Shown: positions 18,137 to 27,628, counted from the stretch's first letter. The stretch is 64,000 bases of DNA from Cytophagaceae bacterium (GCA_016722655.1 JADKIR010000005.1:1302001-1366000), one strand, 5' to 3'. The notes: generated from the sequence alone by a model not told the origin. A program made the numbers and translations.

Positions 18137-18293
18137 ATTGTTGCCGTTTAATTAGCAATTATAATGAATTTCAAATGATTTTTCAAATTTAATTTATTGA
18201 ATTTATACTTCCAAATAAATAATCAAAATATTTAAAATATTTTGTCTTTTCAATAATTTTTGAAAATTAAATACAAAAAAAATAGGATTACCC

Positions 18294-19946
18294 CTATTTT
18301 CTCCATTTCTTATAAGTGTTTATCAGACCGTTGGTTGAGGCATCATGGCTTGATACTTCACTGTCGGACTGTAACTCAGGATATATTTTATTGGCCAATT
18401 GCTTACCTAATTCTACACCCCACTGGTCAAATGAAAATACATTCCAAATGATTCCTTGCACAAAAATTTTGTGCTCATACATAGCAATTAGACCACCAAG
18501 CACTTTTGGAGTAAGTTTTTTAATCAAAATTGAGTTCGTAGGTCGGTTACCTTTGAACACTTTAAATGGAGCCAATGCTTCGATTTCAGCTTTCGATTTT
18601 CCGGCTTTTACTAATTCCGCCTCTACTTCTGACCTGTCTTTACCGTTCATCAAAGCTTCTGTTTGAGCAAAGAAGTTGGACAATAACATTTTATGATGCT
18701 CGCCGATAGGATTTTGGCTTACAGCAGGAGCTATAAAATCAGAAGGTATGATTTTAGTACCCTGATGAATGAGCTGATAAAATGCATGTTGCCCATTGGT
18801 GCCTGGTTCTCCCCAAATGATTGGTCCGGTTTGGTAATTGACTTCATCGCCTGAGCGATCGATGTATTTTCCGTTTGATTCCATATCACCTTGTTGAAAA
18901 TATGCTGCAAACCGGTGCAGATATTGGTCATAAGGAAGAATAGCGTGTGACTGTGCGTCAAAAAAGTTATTGTACCAGATACCCAGTAAACCCAAAATCA
19001 CAGGTATATTTCTTTTAAAAGGAGTATTTTTGAAATGCTCGTCCATCTGATGAGCACCTGAAAGTAAAGCTTCGAAATTTTGGAAACCTATGTAACAGGC
19101 GATGGAAAGCCCGATAGCACTCCAAAGCGAATACCTGCCTCCAACCCAATCCCAAAACTCAAACATATTGGCAGTATCAATTCCAAATTCAGCAACACCT
19201 TTTGAATTAGTTGATAGAGCCGCAAAATGTTTTTTTACAAATGAATCGTCTTTGGCCGAATCCAAGAACCAATTCCGTGCGGTATGGGCATTGGCCATAG
19301 TCTCCTGTGTAGTGAAAGTTTTTGAAGCGATCAGAAACAAAGTGGTTTCCGGATTGACTTTTTTCAATGTTTCGGCAATATGAGTTCCGTCAACATTAGA
19401 AACGAAATGAACATTCAAGCCTTTCAATGCATACGGTTTAAGTGCTTCTGTAACCATAACAGGGCCTAAATCTGAGCCACCAATCCCAATATTTACAATA
19501 TCAGTAATCTTTTTGTTGGTATATCCTTTCCATTCTCCTGACCTTACCCTTTCGGAAAAGTCTTTCATCTGGCCCAAAACCCGGTAAATATCCGGCATAA
19601 CGTCTTTTCCATCCATCAAAATCGGAGAATTTGAGCGATTTCGCAAAGCCACATGCAAAACAGAACGATTTTCTGTAGCATTGATTTTTTCACCTGAAAA
19701 CATTTTTTCTATTGCTTCCGAAAGTTTTGCTTCAACTGCCAATTCAGTTAAATAACTCATTGTCCGACCTGAAATGAGGTTTTTTGAGTAATCCAAAAGA
19801 ATATCCTGATGACGTACCGAGAATTTTTTGAACCGGTTTGCGTCCTGAGCAAAAAGTTCTTTAATTGATGTTTTTGCAATAGTTTTCTTATGGCTTTTTA
19901 ACTTTTTAAAAGCAGCCGTCTGATCAAATTTTACAGAAGAGAGCAT
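18294..19946 (-). CDS. pgi: Glucose-6-phosphate isomerase
   Basis: It interconverts glucose-6-phosphate and fructose-6-phosphate in glycolysis and gluconeogenesis. The 550 residues match the E. coli-type length. Seen are VNIGIGGSDLGPVMVTEAL (phosphosugar isomerase P-loop region), the SKTFTTQET segment, GGRYSLWSAIGLSIA, the catalytic Glu region QGDMESNGKYI, the conserved His region GTNGQHAFYQLIHQGT, and the C-terminal Lys in FDQWGVELGKQLA. It starts at ATG 19946. The GH25 gene is just upstream on the same strand with a 20-base gap, so they may share a transcript. Confidence 0.97.
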   Translation of the reverse strand: MLSSVKFDQTAAFKKLKSHKKTIAKTSIKELFAQDANRFKKFSVRHQDILLDYSKNLISGRTMSYLTELAVEAKLSEAIEKMFSGEKINATENRSVLHVALRNRSNSPILMDGKDVMPDIYRVLGQMKDFSERVRSGEWKGYTNKKITDIVNIGIGGSDLGPVMVTEALKPYALKGLNVHFVSNVDGTHIAETLKKVNPETTLFLIASKTFTTQETMANAHTARNWFLDSAKDDSFVKKHFAALSTNSKGVAEFGIDTANMFEFWDWVGGRYSLWSAIGLSIACYIGFQNFEALLSGAHQMDEHFKNTPFKRNIPVILGLLGIWYNNFFDAQSHAILPYDQYLHRFAAYFQQGDMESNGKYIDRSGDEVNYQTGPIIWGEPGTNGQHAFYQLIHQGTKIIPSDFIAPAVSQNPIGEHHKMLLSNFFAQTEALMNGKDRSEVEAELVKAGKSKAEIEALAPFKVFKGNRPTNSILIKKLTPKVLGGLIAMYEHKIFVQGIIWNVFSFDQWGVELGKQLANKIYPELQSDSEVSSHDASTNGLINTYKKWRK

Positions 19947-19966
19947 TGTTATTTCTTTGGTGATTA

Positions 19967-20731
19967 TTAAATATTAATTCTATATTTTTCAAATTTATGT
20001 GGTGTCCCCAGAAAAACGTTGAAATCCACATTTTCATTTATACCTGGCAATCTGCCGGTTTCCGAATGTTGCCACAAAATTAGGTTAGGAGAATCAACAA
20101 AACCTATATCTTTAGATACATAATCTGAAATCCAAAGCGGATATTCGGCCAATTCAGATTTTATATACTCTTTATAAACAGGGGTATTGGTATAAATGAT
20201 GGGTTTAACGCCCAAATGTTTTTCAACAATATCCAGCCAGGTTTTCAAACCAGAAGCCAATTGTTTTTTTGCATGTGAGCCATTGGCATTTTTTTCAAAA
20301 TCTAAAACCGGATAAATGTCTCCTTTTTGATGTTTTACGTTCAAAATGTAGTTTAGTGCTTGCAATCGGGCATCGACTCCAGGGACAAAATAATGATAGG
20401 CTCCTCTTACGAAACCATGCTTTCGGGCGTTTTCCCAGTTTGTTTTGAAGTTGACATCTACCATTTCAGCACCTTCCGTGGCTTTAATTACCACAAAGTG
20501 TAGTCGGGTTTCGTCTTCTCTTTTGGAATTTATTTTTCCCCAATCCACATCCCCATTATGTCTTGAAATGTCAAATCCATGAATTAAGTATTGCATGGGT
20601 AAATCAATCTGGTATTTGGAAATAAACTTCCAACTGTGACCGTCACTTACGAGATTGGGGTAAAGTACTATCAATGAAAGCAGAAGCAATCGGTAGGCGT
20701 GATTCCAATATTTTGATATAAATGATTTCAA
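19967..20731 (-). CDS. GH25 family muramidase (lysozyme), membrane-anchored or secreted
   Basis: These 254 residues have an N-terminal hydrophobic segment (YRLLLLSLIVLYPNLV) followed by a complete GH25 catalytic domain: HGFDISRHNGDVDW, VVIKATEGAEMVD, VRGAYHYFVPG, YPVLDFEKN (catalytic Asp/Glu pair), IIYTNTPVYKE and ILWQHSETGRLPG. It should cleave the MurNAc-GlcNAc bond in peptidoglycan outside the cytoplasm. No ATG lies in frame upstream; the only usable start before the membrane segment is TTG 20731. No other phage-like gene is nearby, so a housekeeping or competition role is more likely than a prophage lysin. Confidence 0.9.
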   Translation of the reverse strand: MKSFISKYWNHAYRLLLLSLIVLYPNLVSDGHSWKFISKYQIDLPMQYLIHGFDISRHNGDVDWGKINSKREDETRLHFVVIKATEGAEMVDVNFKTNWENARKHGFVRGAYHYFVPGVDARLQALNYILNVKHQKGDIYPVLDFEKNANGSHAKKQLASGLKTWLDIVEKHLGVKPIIYTNTPVYKEYIKSELAEYPLWISDYVSKDIGFVDSPNLILWQHSETGRLPGINENVDFNVFLGTPHKFEKYRINI

Positions 20732-20852
20732 AATTATTTTATCAGGAAAAATGGTTTGTCAAAATTACTGAAAAAACTTAAAATGTTTCTTCAATAATGA
20801 TAAAAATGAAGCTGACGAATAGATTTAAATTTATAAATGTAGTGTGTACCAT

Positions 20853-21001
20853 TGTTTGTATCCTCACAAACATTACAGAAGGCCATTTTTTGTGTCCTCA
20901 CAAAAAAATACAGAAGGCCATTGTTTGTGTCCTCACAAATAATACAGCCCTTGTTTGTGTCCTCACAAACAATAAATCCATTGTTTGTTTCCTCACAAAC
21001 T
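20853..21001 (-). repeat. Left REP-like palindrome array (five copies) beside the RAYT gene
   Basis: Five 16-base units of the form TTTGTG-TCCT-CACAAA start at 20855, 20889, 20924, 20954 and 20984; units 1 and 5 differ by one base each. Each forms a 6-8 bp hairpin with a four-base loop. The spacing is 30-35 bases and some spacers are near-identical (TACAGAAGGCCATT). Read on the minus strand the unit is TTTGTGAGGACACAAACAATGG, the same as the right array read on the plus strand, so the two arrays point outwards from the transposase. The last copy ends six bases from the RAYT stop codon. Confidence 0.85.
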
Positions 21002-21006
21002 TTGTT

Positions 21007-21528
21007 TTAAAACCAATTTCCAATATGACTTATAAAATCAAAGTTTTCCAAGCCATTTTTATAATATGCTGCAGTGGAATAATAATAATCTTCAGGATTT
21101 TCTGCTAAATTCCAATGTTTTTGCAATGGGTTATTATGGATATAGTTTAACTTTTGCATCATTACATTTTTCGAAAAAAGGATTATTGGTAGTGCATTTC
21201 TTTGCCAAAATTGATAGTCGCGGGTAATCTTATTTACCCGAAACACCTCCAAATAATCTGGATTCTCAGTCCTAAGCTTTTTCTGGAATTGATGAGCAGT
21301 ATATTTCATAAAACTGGCATGTGGCATTTCCTTACCATTTGATTCAAGAAGTTCCCAAATAAAATGAATGTGATTAGGCATAATTACAAATGCATAAACC
21401 TTGATTTTCTTTTTTTGAACCAAATGCCTGAGGCTTTCAATTATGATTTCTTTGTAATCATCACCCAATAATAATTTTCTATGATCTAATATGGAGGCGG
21501 TGTAAAAATATAGTTTGTTTAAATCCAT
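21007..21528 (-). CDS. REP-associated tyrosine transposase (RAYT, IS200/IS605 TnpA-like, HUH nuclease)
   Basis: This 173-residue Y1-transposase-family protein has the HUH motif in VIMPNHIHFIW (His53, His55) and the catalytic Tyr129 in KLNYIHNNPLQKHW. The family-typical PEDYYYSTAAYY follows near the C-terminus. The chemistry should be single-strand cleavage at a hairpin with a covalent 5'-phosphotyrosine link. RAYTs are usually single-copy, immobile enzymes associated with dispersed REP palindromes rather than true insertion sequences. Here both flanks carry arrays of a 16-20 base palindrome in inverted orientation, the REPtron arrangement. All key residues are intact and the length is normal. 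No TnpB or accessory gene is present. ATG 21528 is the start. Confidence 0.92.
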   Translation of the reverse strand: MDLNKLYFYTASILDHRKLLLGDDYKEIIIESLRHLVQKKKIKVYAFVIMPNHIHFIWELLESNGKEMPHASFMKYTAHQFQKKLRTENPDYLEVFRVNKITRDYQFWQRNALPIILFSKNVMMQKLNYIHNNPLQKHWNLAENPEDYYYSTAAYYKNGLENFDFISHIGNWF

Positions 21529-21630
21529 GTGGTAGCTATTTAAAAAAACAAGTTCCTAAATTTTTGTTTTTCAATCAAATAAAAAAAGGTTTTTTTTGTT
21601 GTTGCGGAAATAAACATGGCGGGATTAGCA

Positions 21631-21826
21631 TGTTTGTGAGGACACAAACAAGGGCGGACACAAACAAGGGCGGTCAAAAAAAAGGCGGTCAAAAAGGGCC
21701 GACATAGCTTGTTTGTGAGGACACAAACAAGGACGGTCACAAAAATGGCAGTAATAGCTTGTTTGTGAGGACACAAACAAGGGCGATCACAAACAAGGAC
21801 AGACACAAATAAGGGCCGAAAAAAAT
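21631..21826 (+). repeat. Right REP-like palindrome array (three full copies plus half-units)
   Basis: Full units TTTGTG-AGGA-CACAAA lie at 21633-21648, 21712-21727 and 21762-21777, each inside TGTTTGTGAGGACACAAACA. Between and after them are half-units of the form CACAAACAAGGGCGG and decayed versions (GGTCAAAAAAAAGGCGG, GATCACAAACAAGGACAG). TAGCAT or TAGCTT precedes the full units. Orientation is opposite to the left array, so the RAYT gene sits between divergent arrays. The region breaks into oligo-A/GGCCG sequence towards 21840. Confidence 0.82.
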
Positions 21827-21881
21827 GGCCGAAAAAAAAGCGACCATTTAGCCGCTTTATTATCTTAAAATTAAAATCAAA

Positions 21882-22628
21882 TCACATGTAATTTAGGTCA
21901 TTATTGGGTTTAAGCTTAATCACTTTTATCCAATCCAAAATCTTAATAATTGGATAGGTTGGATCAAATTCATGCCATTTTATGCCAAAATTTGCCCTGC
22001 CACCAAATTTATGGTGGTTGTTGTGATAACTTTCACCCAACATCAAAACATCTACAGGCAATAAATTACGGGCAGTGTCGTCAACGTCAAAATTACGATA
22101 GCCATATTTGTGAGCAAACCAGTTGATAATCACCCCATGAACCGGTCCCATTAGAAAATGAACGGGCAATAAAAGGAAAACCCAATAGCTCTCTGCAAAA
22201 TAAAAATAAAAAAAGGTATAAACTAAACCCCAGCCTATTCTCGATACCCATGTATCACCAAACTTTTCCATGAACTCCCAGTGAGGCACATTTTTCTTAA
22301 ACTTGGCTTCAATATTATCAACTCTGGCCACAATATTATGATAGTAGTCTTTGGTTTTCCACATCATATCGAATAAGTTTTTAGAAAAACTAGGCGAATG
22401 CGGGTCATTTTCGGTATCAGCAAATGCATGGTGTAAGCGATGCATAACTCCATAAGCGTAGGGGCTCAAAAATGAGGATCCCTGAAAGATCCAGGTAAGC
22501 CAATAAAACACTTTTTCGGTCTTTGGCCCCATTGTAAACATTTTGTGAGCTGCATATCTATGCAAAAAGAAAGTCTGGGCAAAAAGCGATAAGTACCAAT
22601 GAGAAATAAAAAAAACAAAAATTACCAT
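21882..22628 (-). CDS. Membrane acyl-CoA (delta-9 type) fatty-acid desaturase
   Basis: A 248-residue integral membrane di-iron enzyme that introduces a cis double bond into acyl chains and so adjusts membrane fluidity. The three histidine boxes are present: FFLHRYAAHKMF (HxxxxH), HRLHHAFADTENDPHSP (HxxHH) and ESYHNNHHKFGGRANFG (HxxHH). Hydrophobic pairs flank the boxes. It is shorter than many animal-type desaturases because it has compact N- and C-termini, as is common in Bacteroidota. It starts at ATG 22628 and its 3' end lies next to the REP-like array. Confidence 0.9.
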   Translation of the reverse strand: MVIFVFFISHWYLSLFAQTFFLHRYAAHKMFTMGPKTEKVFYWLTWIFQGSSFLSPYAYGVMHRLHHAFADTENDPHSPSFSKNLFDMMWKTKDYYHNIVARVDNIEAKFKKNVPHWEFMEKFGDTWVSRIGWGLVYTFFYFYFAESYWVFLLLPVHFLMGPVHGVIINWFAHKYGYRNFDVDDTARNLLPVDVLMLGESYHNNHHKFGGRANFGIKWHEFDPTYPIIKILDWIKVIKLKPNNDLNYM

Positions 22629-22696
22629 TTATAAATATTTAAAAAACTAAAAAAAACGATTCCAACGAACAAAGAATTAACACTTAAGACTTTAAA

Positions 22697-24289
22697 TTAA
22701 TTCGATTTTACCTTAAATTCCGATGTAGTATGAAACTCAATTTCAGGATTATTTTCCTTATTCATCCTTAATATCCAGTCGGTTTCGGCAAGAAATACCG
22801 GATTATTGTCTTTATCCAAGGCAATAAAATTTGATTTCAATCGCATAAATTCATTTAATTTTTCAGGATTTTCAGAAGTAATCCAGGTTGCTTTTGAGTA
22901 TGGTTTTCCTTCAAAACGACAAGAGGCACCATATTCATGCAGAAGCCGGTGCTGTATTACCTCAAATTGCAATTCCCCAACTGTACCAATTATTTTACGG
23001 TTACCGGGTTGCATGGTAAACAACTGAGCCACCCCTTCTTCGGCCAATTGTGATACACCTTTTTCCAATTGTTTGGTTTTCATTGGATCTGTATTGACCA
23101 CCTCTCTAAACAGCTCAGGAGAAAAGCTGGGAATACCGGTAAATTGCAGTGCTTCACCTTCTGTTAGCGTATCACCAATTTTGAAATTTCCGGTATCGTA
23201 CAATCCCACGACATCTCCTGGGTAACCTTCATCTACCACATTTTTAGAATCGGCCATAAACATATAAGGATTCGAAAAACGCACATCCTTACCCAATCTT
23301 ACATGTTTATAAAATTTCCCACGCTCAAAAGTACCCGAGCAAATCCTCAAAAAAGCTATACGGTCGCGGTGACGAGGGTCAATATTGGCATGTATTTTAA
23401 AAACAAATCCCGAAAATTTATTTTCAGTTGGTTCCACTCTTCTGATATTGGTTTCTCGTGAAATAGGCTCGGGGCTAATTTCACAAAATGTATCAAGAAG
23501 TTCTTTAATACCAAAACTGTTTACTGCACTACCAAAAAACACCGGGGCGATTTTGCCTTCCAGGTAATCTTTGGTATCAAATTTATCATAGATGGCATCA
23601 ATCATTTCAACATCTTCCCGCAACTGTGCGGCATCCTTATCGCCAACACTTTTGTCAAGCTCTGAAGAATCCAATGCAATAGCTTTTACTTCATCTTCGA
23701 GTTTGGTTTTGTTAATTTTAAAATAATTCATCTGATTTTCAAGCAGATGATACACCCCTTTAAAACCCGAACCCATATTTACCGGCCAGGTGATAGGTCT
23801 TACTTTGATATTAAGTTTTTGCTCTAATTCATCGAGTAAGTCAAACGGGTCTTTTCCTTCCCGGTCCATTTTATTTACAAAAACAATCACAGGAGTATCA
23901 CGCATCCGACACACTTCCATGAGCCTTTCGGTTTGTTCTTCAACTCCTTTTACGCAGTCAATTACTAAAATCACACTATCAACTGCAGTGAGGGTTCTAT
24001 AAGTATCTTCGGCAAAATCTTTGTGACCGGGGGTATCCAGAATATTTATTTTCCTGCCTCCATACTCAAAAGTCATCACAGACGTAGCCACAGATATCCC
24101 ACGCTGCTTTTCTATTTCCATAAAATCGGAAGTAGCAGTCTTTTTAATTTTATTTGATTTCACTGCCCCTGCGGTCTGAATTGCACCCCCAAAAAGCAAA
24201 AGCTTTTCAGTTAAAGTGGTTTTTCCGGCATCTGGGTGAGAAATTATCGCGAAAGTGCGACGCTTTTGTAACTCTTTAAGAAACGACAC
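22697..24289 (-). CDS. prfC: Peptide chain release factor 3
   Basis: A translational GTPase that removes RF1/RF2 from the ribosome after termination. Its 530 residues are close to the E. coli protein (529). Seen are G1 ISHPDAGKTTLTEK near residue 17, the switch segment with TSDFMEIEKQRGISV, G3 DTPGHKDFAEDTYR, G4 VNKMDREGKDPF, then beta-barrel domains and the C-terminal domain (KSNFIALDKDNNPVFLAETDW). The start codon is GTG 24289; the protein begins MSFLKELQKRRTF. A -7 box lies about 30 bases upstream. Confidence 0.96.
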   Translation of the reverse strand: MSFLKELQKRRTFAIISHPDAGKTTLTEKLLLFGGAIQTAGAVKSNKIKKTATSDFMEIEKQRGISVATSVMTFEYGGRKINILDTPGHKDFAEDTYRTLTAVDSVILVIDCVKGVEEQTERLMEVCRMRDTPVIVFVNKMDREGKDPFDLLDELEQKLNIKVRPITWPVNMGSGFKGVYHLLENQMNYFKINKTKLEDEVKAIALDSSELDKSVGDKDAAQLREDVEMIDAIYDKFDTKDYLEGKIAPVFFGSAVNSFGIKELLDTFCEISPEPISRETNIRRVEPTENKFSGFVFKIHANIDPRHRDRIAFLRICSGTFERGKFYKHVRLGKDVRFSNPYMFMADSKNVVDEGYPGDVVGLYDTGNFKIGDTLTEGEALQFTGIPSFSPELFREVVNTDPMKTKQLEKGVSQLAEEGVAQLFTMQPGNRKIIGTVGELQFEVIQHRLLHEYGASCRFEGKPYSKATWITSENPEKLNEFMRLKSNFIALDKDNNPVFLAETDWILRMNKENNPEIEFHTTSEFKVKSN

Positions 24290-24318
24290 TTATTTAGTTT
24301 GATTTTTTGGAATAAAAT

Positions 24319-24327
24319 GCAAAAGTA
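24319..24327 (-). promoter_or_regulatory. -7 box for prfC
   Basis: The minus strand reads TACTTTTGC, matching TAnnTTTG, about 30 bases before the GTG start. I see no clear -33 TTG at the proper distance. Confidence 0.45.
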
Positions 24328-24384
24328 CAAATAATCAGGTGATTTGGGAAATGAATTATTTTGTAGAATAAACCTATTTTTCGA

Positions 24385-27300
24385 TTATTCTTCCACAATT
24401 TCCACCTCAAATGGCTCCAGATATACCAACATAGGAATCACATTGTTGTAACCCATTTTCTTCAGAAGGAATTTATAGCCTACTATCTGTTCTTTATGTT
24501 TTGGGCTTTTTTCACCTGTTTTATAATCAACCACATACACCGCATCCGGGGTTATTACCACTTTATCTGGTCGGGAAATCTCACTCTGGTAGACAATCTC
24601 GATTTCGTTGATGATGGTATAATTTTGATCAAATAAAAAACTTAGCAATGGCTCGTTGACTATTTTTGTAATTTTCTCTTTCACTTCAGGCAATTTCTCT
24701 GAAGATAAAACGCCCGTGGCATTAAGTTTTTTTACTGCCAAATCTACATCTTCAGGGGTTTTTATTAACTCAAAAGCGGCATGAATCAGATTGCCCGTTT
24801 CAATTTTATGTGCATTATCCAAATTCCTGAAAGCAGATTGCGTTTTTAATTTTAGGCTTTCAGAATAGAAATCTATGGCTTTAAATTTGGCATGATAAAT
24901 ATTTTCATTTGAAATATCTAAAGGTTTCGCAATGTTAAAATCGCCTTCGGAAATTACGATTTTATTGGTTTCATCAAATTCTCCAAAATAATTATTGCAA
25001 AAATCATCAACAAATACCTCGATACCTTTTTTCGATTTTAAAGGATAAGAAATATAAAGTCTTTGTACAGCCCGTGTAAGTGCTACATACAATAAATTGG
25101 CATTTTCGACGAAAGTCATTTCTTCATGAATACTGAATTCTTCTCTGCCCAATTCAGTTTCCTTTCTGATTCCTGAAGTAAAAGGTGCTGAAAAAAGCCT
25201 GGAGCCATTAACCTCAAGTTCCTCATAGCCAAGCGATTCTACATCAAGCCATATTTGGTCTGAACTCATTGGCTTGGTATCCCAGCTAACTTTGGGTGCT
25301 ATCACCACCTGATACTGAAGTCCTTTTGATTTATGAATAGTAGTGACTGTGATAGCTTTATTTCCTGCTTTATTTAAAGAAAGAGCATCTTTTTTTTCTT
25401 CGAAATAATTAAGAAAATCACTTAAAATACGACTCTGCTTCCTTAGAAAATTCAGGAGTACATCAAGAAAATTAAAAATATAATCCTGATTCAAACTATT
25501 TTCCAGTAAACCGAAAGATTCAATCAGATATTCCGAAACTCTATAATAATCCTGATTAATAAGTAGATTTTCATCTAAAACGACACCCTGATTTCCGAAA
25601 AATCTGATAAATGCCTGAAAATCAAAATCAGAATAGTCAGAAAATTGATTGACAATATCTGATTTATCATTTAAAAGTGCCCAAAATTGTAGCGTTTCAA
25701 ACTTAAGGAACAAGTCTTCTGGGTGATTGATTACTTTTAAAAATGAGAGTAGAAAACTTATCGCCAGATTGGAGTTTAATTTTAGTGAATCACTCGAATT
25801 AACCTCATAGCCTGCTTTTTTGAGAGCATCGGCAACCTCCTGACTCTCAGATTTTTTCCGACATAAAACGCAAATATCATCCAATGAAAAGCCAGCTAAA
25901 AGGACCTCCTCTACAATTTTCAATACATGTTTATCCAAACTTTCCTCTTCCTCATTGTATCGCCGGATTTCTACATGACCACCGGACTTGGTATTTGGAG
26001 AAAGTCCCTGTTCGTGACCATCAAAAACATTTTTTATGGCCGGGAAATCCGTTTTTGAGCTTTCTACCAAAAATTGAAAAAACTGATTATTGAATTCAAT
26101 TATTTCTTTACGGCTTCTGTAATTTGTTGCAAGGTTTTCAAGTTCTGCCTCCCGCACCACATTGTCGATCTGGAAAAATTGAACCTCAGATGTTTCTATG
26201 TTTTGTTTGAGATTTTCCGGATTTTTAAATATCAAATCCAGCATCAGATTGATATTTCCACCTCTCCATCGGTAAATCGACTGTTTGGGGTCGCCAACTA
26301 TCAGATTTTTTTGATTTTTTGAAATCGAATTATCGATCAAAGGAAGCAGATTGTAAAACTGCATGTTTGAGGTATCCTGAAATTCGTCGATCAAAATATG
26401 CTCAAATTTTTCTCCTAATCGCTCATAAACAAACGGTATCGGTTCCTTAACTACAACATCCAGTATTTTTTGATTAAATTCTGAAAGAAACACTTCATTT
26501 TTTTGAGCCTTTATTTCATCCAATTCCGTATTGATTCGTGTAAGAAGTGGTATTTTCAGAATATTTCTTTGAATATGACTTAAAATAAAATACTTGTCGT
26601 TTCTATATTCTGCAATCTGAAGCCCAATTTCTCTTAAATCATCCTTTATTTCATCGATTAGAAAACTTGCCGACGATTTACTTTTCCCATACCAATTATC
26701 ATTTTTCAGGGCATCCCAATGATAGGAATTGGGCCAATTTTCGGCAAAAAGTGCAGTTTGATCAGTTTTTAGCCTATCAAAAAAACCATAGATGCCTGTT
26801 TTTTTTCTGGTAAAATCTTCCATCGTCAGGCCTTTACTTTCAATCAAATCAAAAGCCTTCTGTGCCAATTCTTTTATTTTTTTATGTGTATCAGATTTGT
26901 ATTTTTTTATTTTTTTCAAAATCTCCTTGCAATCTTTCAGGCTCAATGATTCATTTTTTGAAATCAATAACTTGCCTTGTTCATTCAGGAGTATTTCTCC
27001 AAATTTCTTAATTTCACTTGCGAGACCATTCCAACTTTTTCCTTCCTCCACTTTATCGAGAGCAAAATCCAGCAATACGTCGGTCAGGTCTGATTCATTT
27101 TCAACACCCACTTTATCAAGCAAGCTGTCAACCGCCTGTGACAGAAGCAGTTTGGCGTCAAACGTAATCTCGTAATTGTACGGCACACTCAAATCCAGAG
27201 CAAAAACTTTAACAATCTGATTTACAAAGCTATCAATGGTTTTTACTGAAAGCTCTCCGTAATTCTGCAAAACTGATTGAAATGTGTTTTCAGCCCTTTT

Positions 27301-27564
27301 TTGCAAAGTAATTTTATCAATACCATCGATCTCCAGCACAAGTTGTGTTGACAATTGTTCATTTTCACCAATTGCAATCTCTTTTAAGGCACTTACAATC
27401 CGGTGTTTCATTTCGCCGGCGGCATCATTGGTAAAAGTGATGGCCAAAATTTTCTTGAAATAATCTTTCTGATCCTGTGAAAGTACAAGTTTGAGGAATT
27501 CTTTGGTCAAAGTGTAAGTTTTGCCCGAACCAGCCGAAGAACTATAAATTTTGAATAAACTCAC
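24385..27564 (-). CDS. UvrD/RecB-like helicase-nuclease, AddA-like
   Basis: A 1059-residue superfamily 1A helicase with a C-terminal PD-(D/E)XK nuclease, the AddA/RecB layout used for double-strand-break end processing. Seen in order: Walker A SSAGSGKTYTL (residues 9-19), motif Ib-like TFTNDAAGEMKHR, motif II ILIDEFQDTSNMQF near 390, motif III VGDPKQSIYRWRGG, motif IV ATNYRSRKEI, motif V TTIHKSKGLQY, motif VI LLYVALTRAVQRLY, and the nuclease core AVYVVDYKTGEKSPKH. The start codon is GTG 27564. An AddB-like partner would be expected but is not next to it here. Confidence 0.92.
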   Translation of the reverse strand: MSLFKIYSSSAGSGKTYTLTKEFLKLVLSQDQKDYFKKILAITFTNDAAGEMKHRIVSALKEIAIGENEQLSTQLVLEIDGIDKITLQKRAENTFQSVLQNYGELSVKTIDSFVNQIVKVFALDLSVPYNYEITFDAKLLLSQAVDSLLDKVGVENESDLTDVLLDFALDKVEEGKSWNGLASEIKKFGEILLNEQGKLLISKNESLSLKDCKEILKKIKKYKSDTHKKIKELAQKAFDLIESKGLTMEDFTRKKTGIYGFFDRLKTDQTALFAENWPNSYHWDALKNDNWYGKSKSSASFLIDEIKDDLREIGLQIAEYRNDKYFILSHIQRNILKIPLLTRINTELDEIKAQKNEVFLSEFNQKILDVVVKEPIPFVYERLGEKFEHILIDEFQDTSNMQFYNLLPLIDNSISKNQKNLIVGDPKQSIYRWRGGNINLMLDLIFKNPENLKQNIETSEVQFFQIDNVVREAELENLATNYRSRKEIIEFNNQFFQFLVESSKTDFPAIKNVFDGHEQGLSPNTKSGGHVEIRRYNEEEESLDKHVLKIVEEVLLAGFSLDDICVLCRKKSESQEVADALKKAGYEVNSSDSLKLNSNLAISFLLSFLKVINHPEDLFLKFETLQFWALLNDKSDIVNQFSDYSDFDFQAFIRFFGNQGVVLDENLLINQDYYRVSEYLIESFGLLENSLNQDYIFNFLDVLLNFLRKQSRILSDFLNYFEEKKDALSLNKAGNKAITVTTIHKSKGLQYQVVIAPKVSWDTKPMSSDQIWLDVESLGYEELEVNGSRLFSAPFTSGIRKETELGREEFSIHEEMTFVENANLLYVALTRAVQRLYISYPLKSKKGIEVFVDDFCNNYFGEFDETNKIVISEGDFNIAKPLDISNENIYHAKFKAIDFYSESLKLKTQSAFRNLDNAHKIETGNLIHAAFELIKTPEDVDLAVKKLNATGVLSSEKLPEVKEKITKIVNEPLLSFLFDQNYTIINEIEIVYQSEISRPDKVVITPDAVYVVDYKTGEKSPKHKEQIVGYKFLLKKMGYNNVIPMLVYLEPFEVEIVEE

Positions 27565-27628
27565 AATATTTATTTTTAAAATTAATCGGGTGCGAATGAT
27601 TTCTTCCTTAGTAAAGGTACAATAATCT

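Noticed and set aside
19967..20731. Prophage remnant marked by the GH25 muramidase
   Set aside because: No other phage gene, integrase or attachment site is nearby, and the protein has its own membrane anchor.
20853..21001. CRISPR-like array
   Set aside because: Repeats are only 16-20 bases, palindromic, with 14-19 base spacers that are partly identical to one another, and no cas gene is present. A RAYT gene lies next to it, so a REP-type array explains it better.
20797..21108. 103-codon open frame through the left palindrome array
   Set aside because: The sequence is made of the repeat translated in one frame, overlaps the end of the RAYT gene on the other strand and has no domain.
21540..21806. 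88-codon open frame through the right palindrome array
   Set aside because: It is the translation of the repeat units on the minus strand; its peptide mirrors the left array, as expected for inverted copies.
26792..27175. 127-codon plus-strand open frame inside the AddA-like gene
   Set aside because: It is a shadow of the minus-strand helicase gene, which has all motifs.
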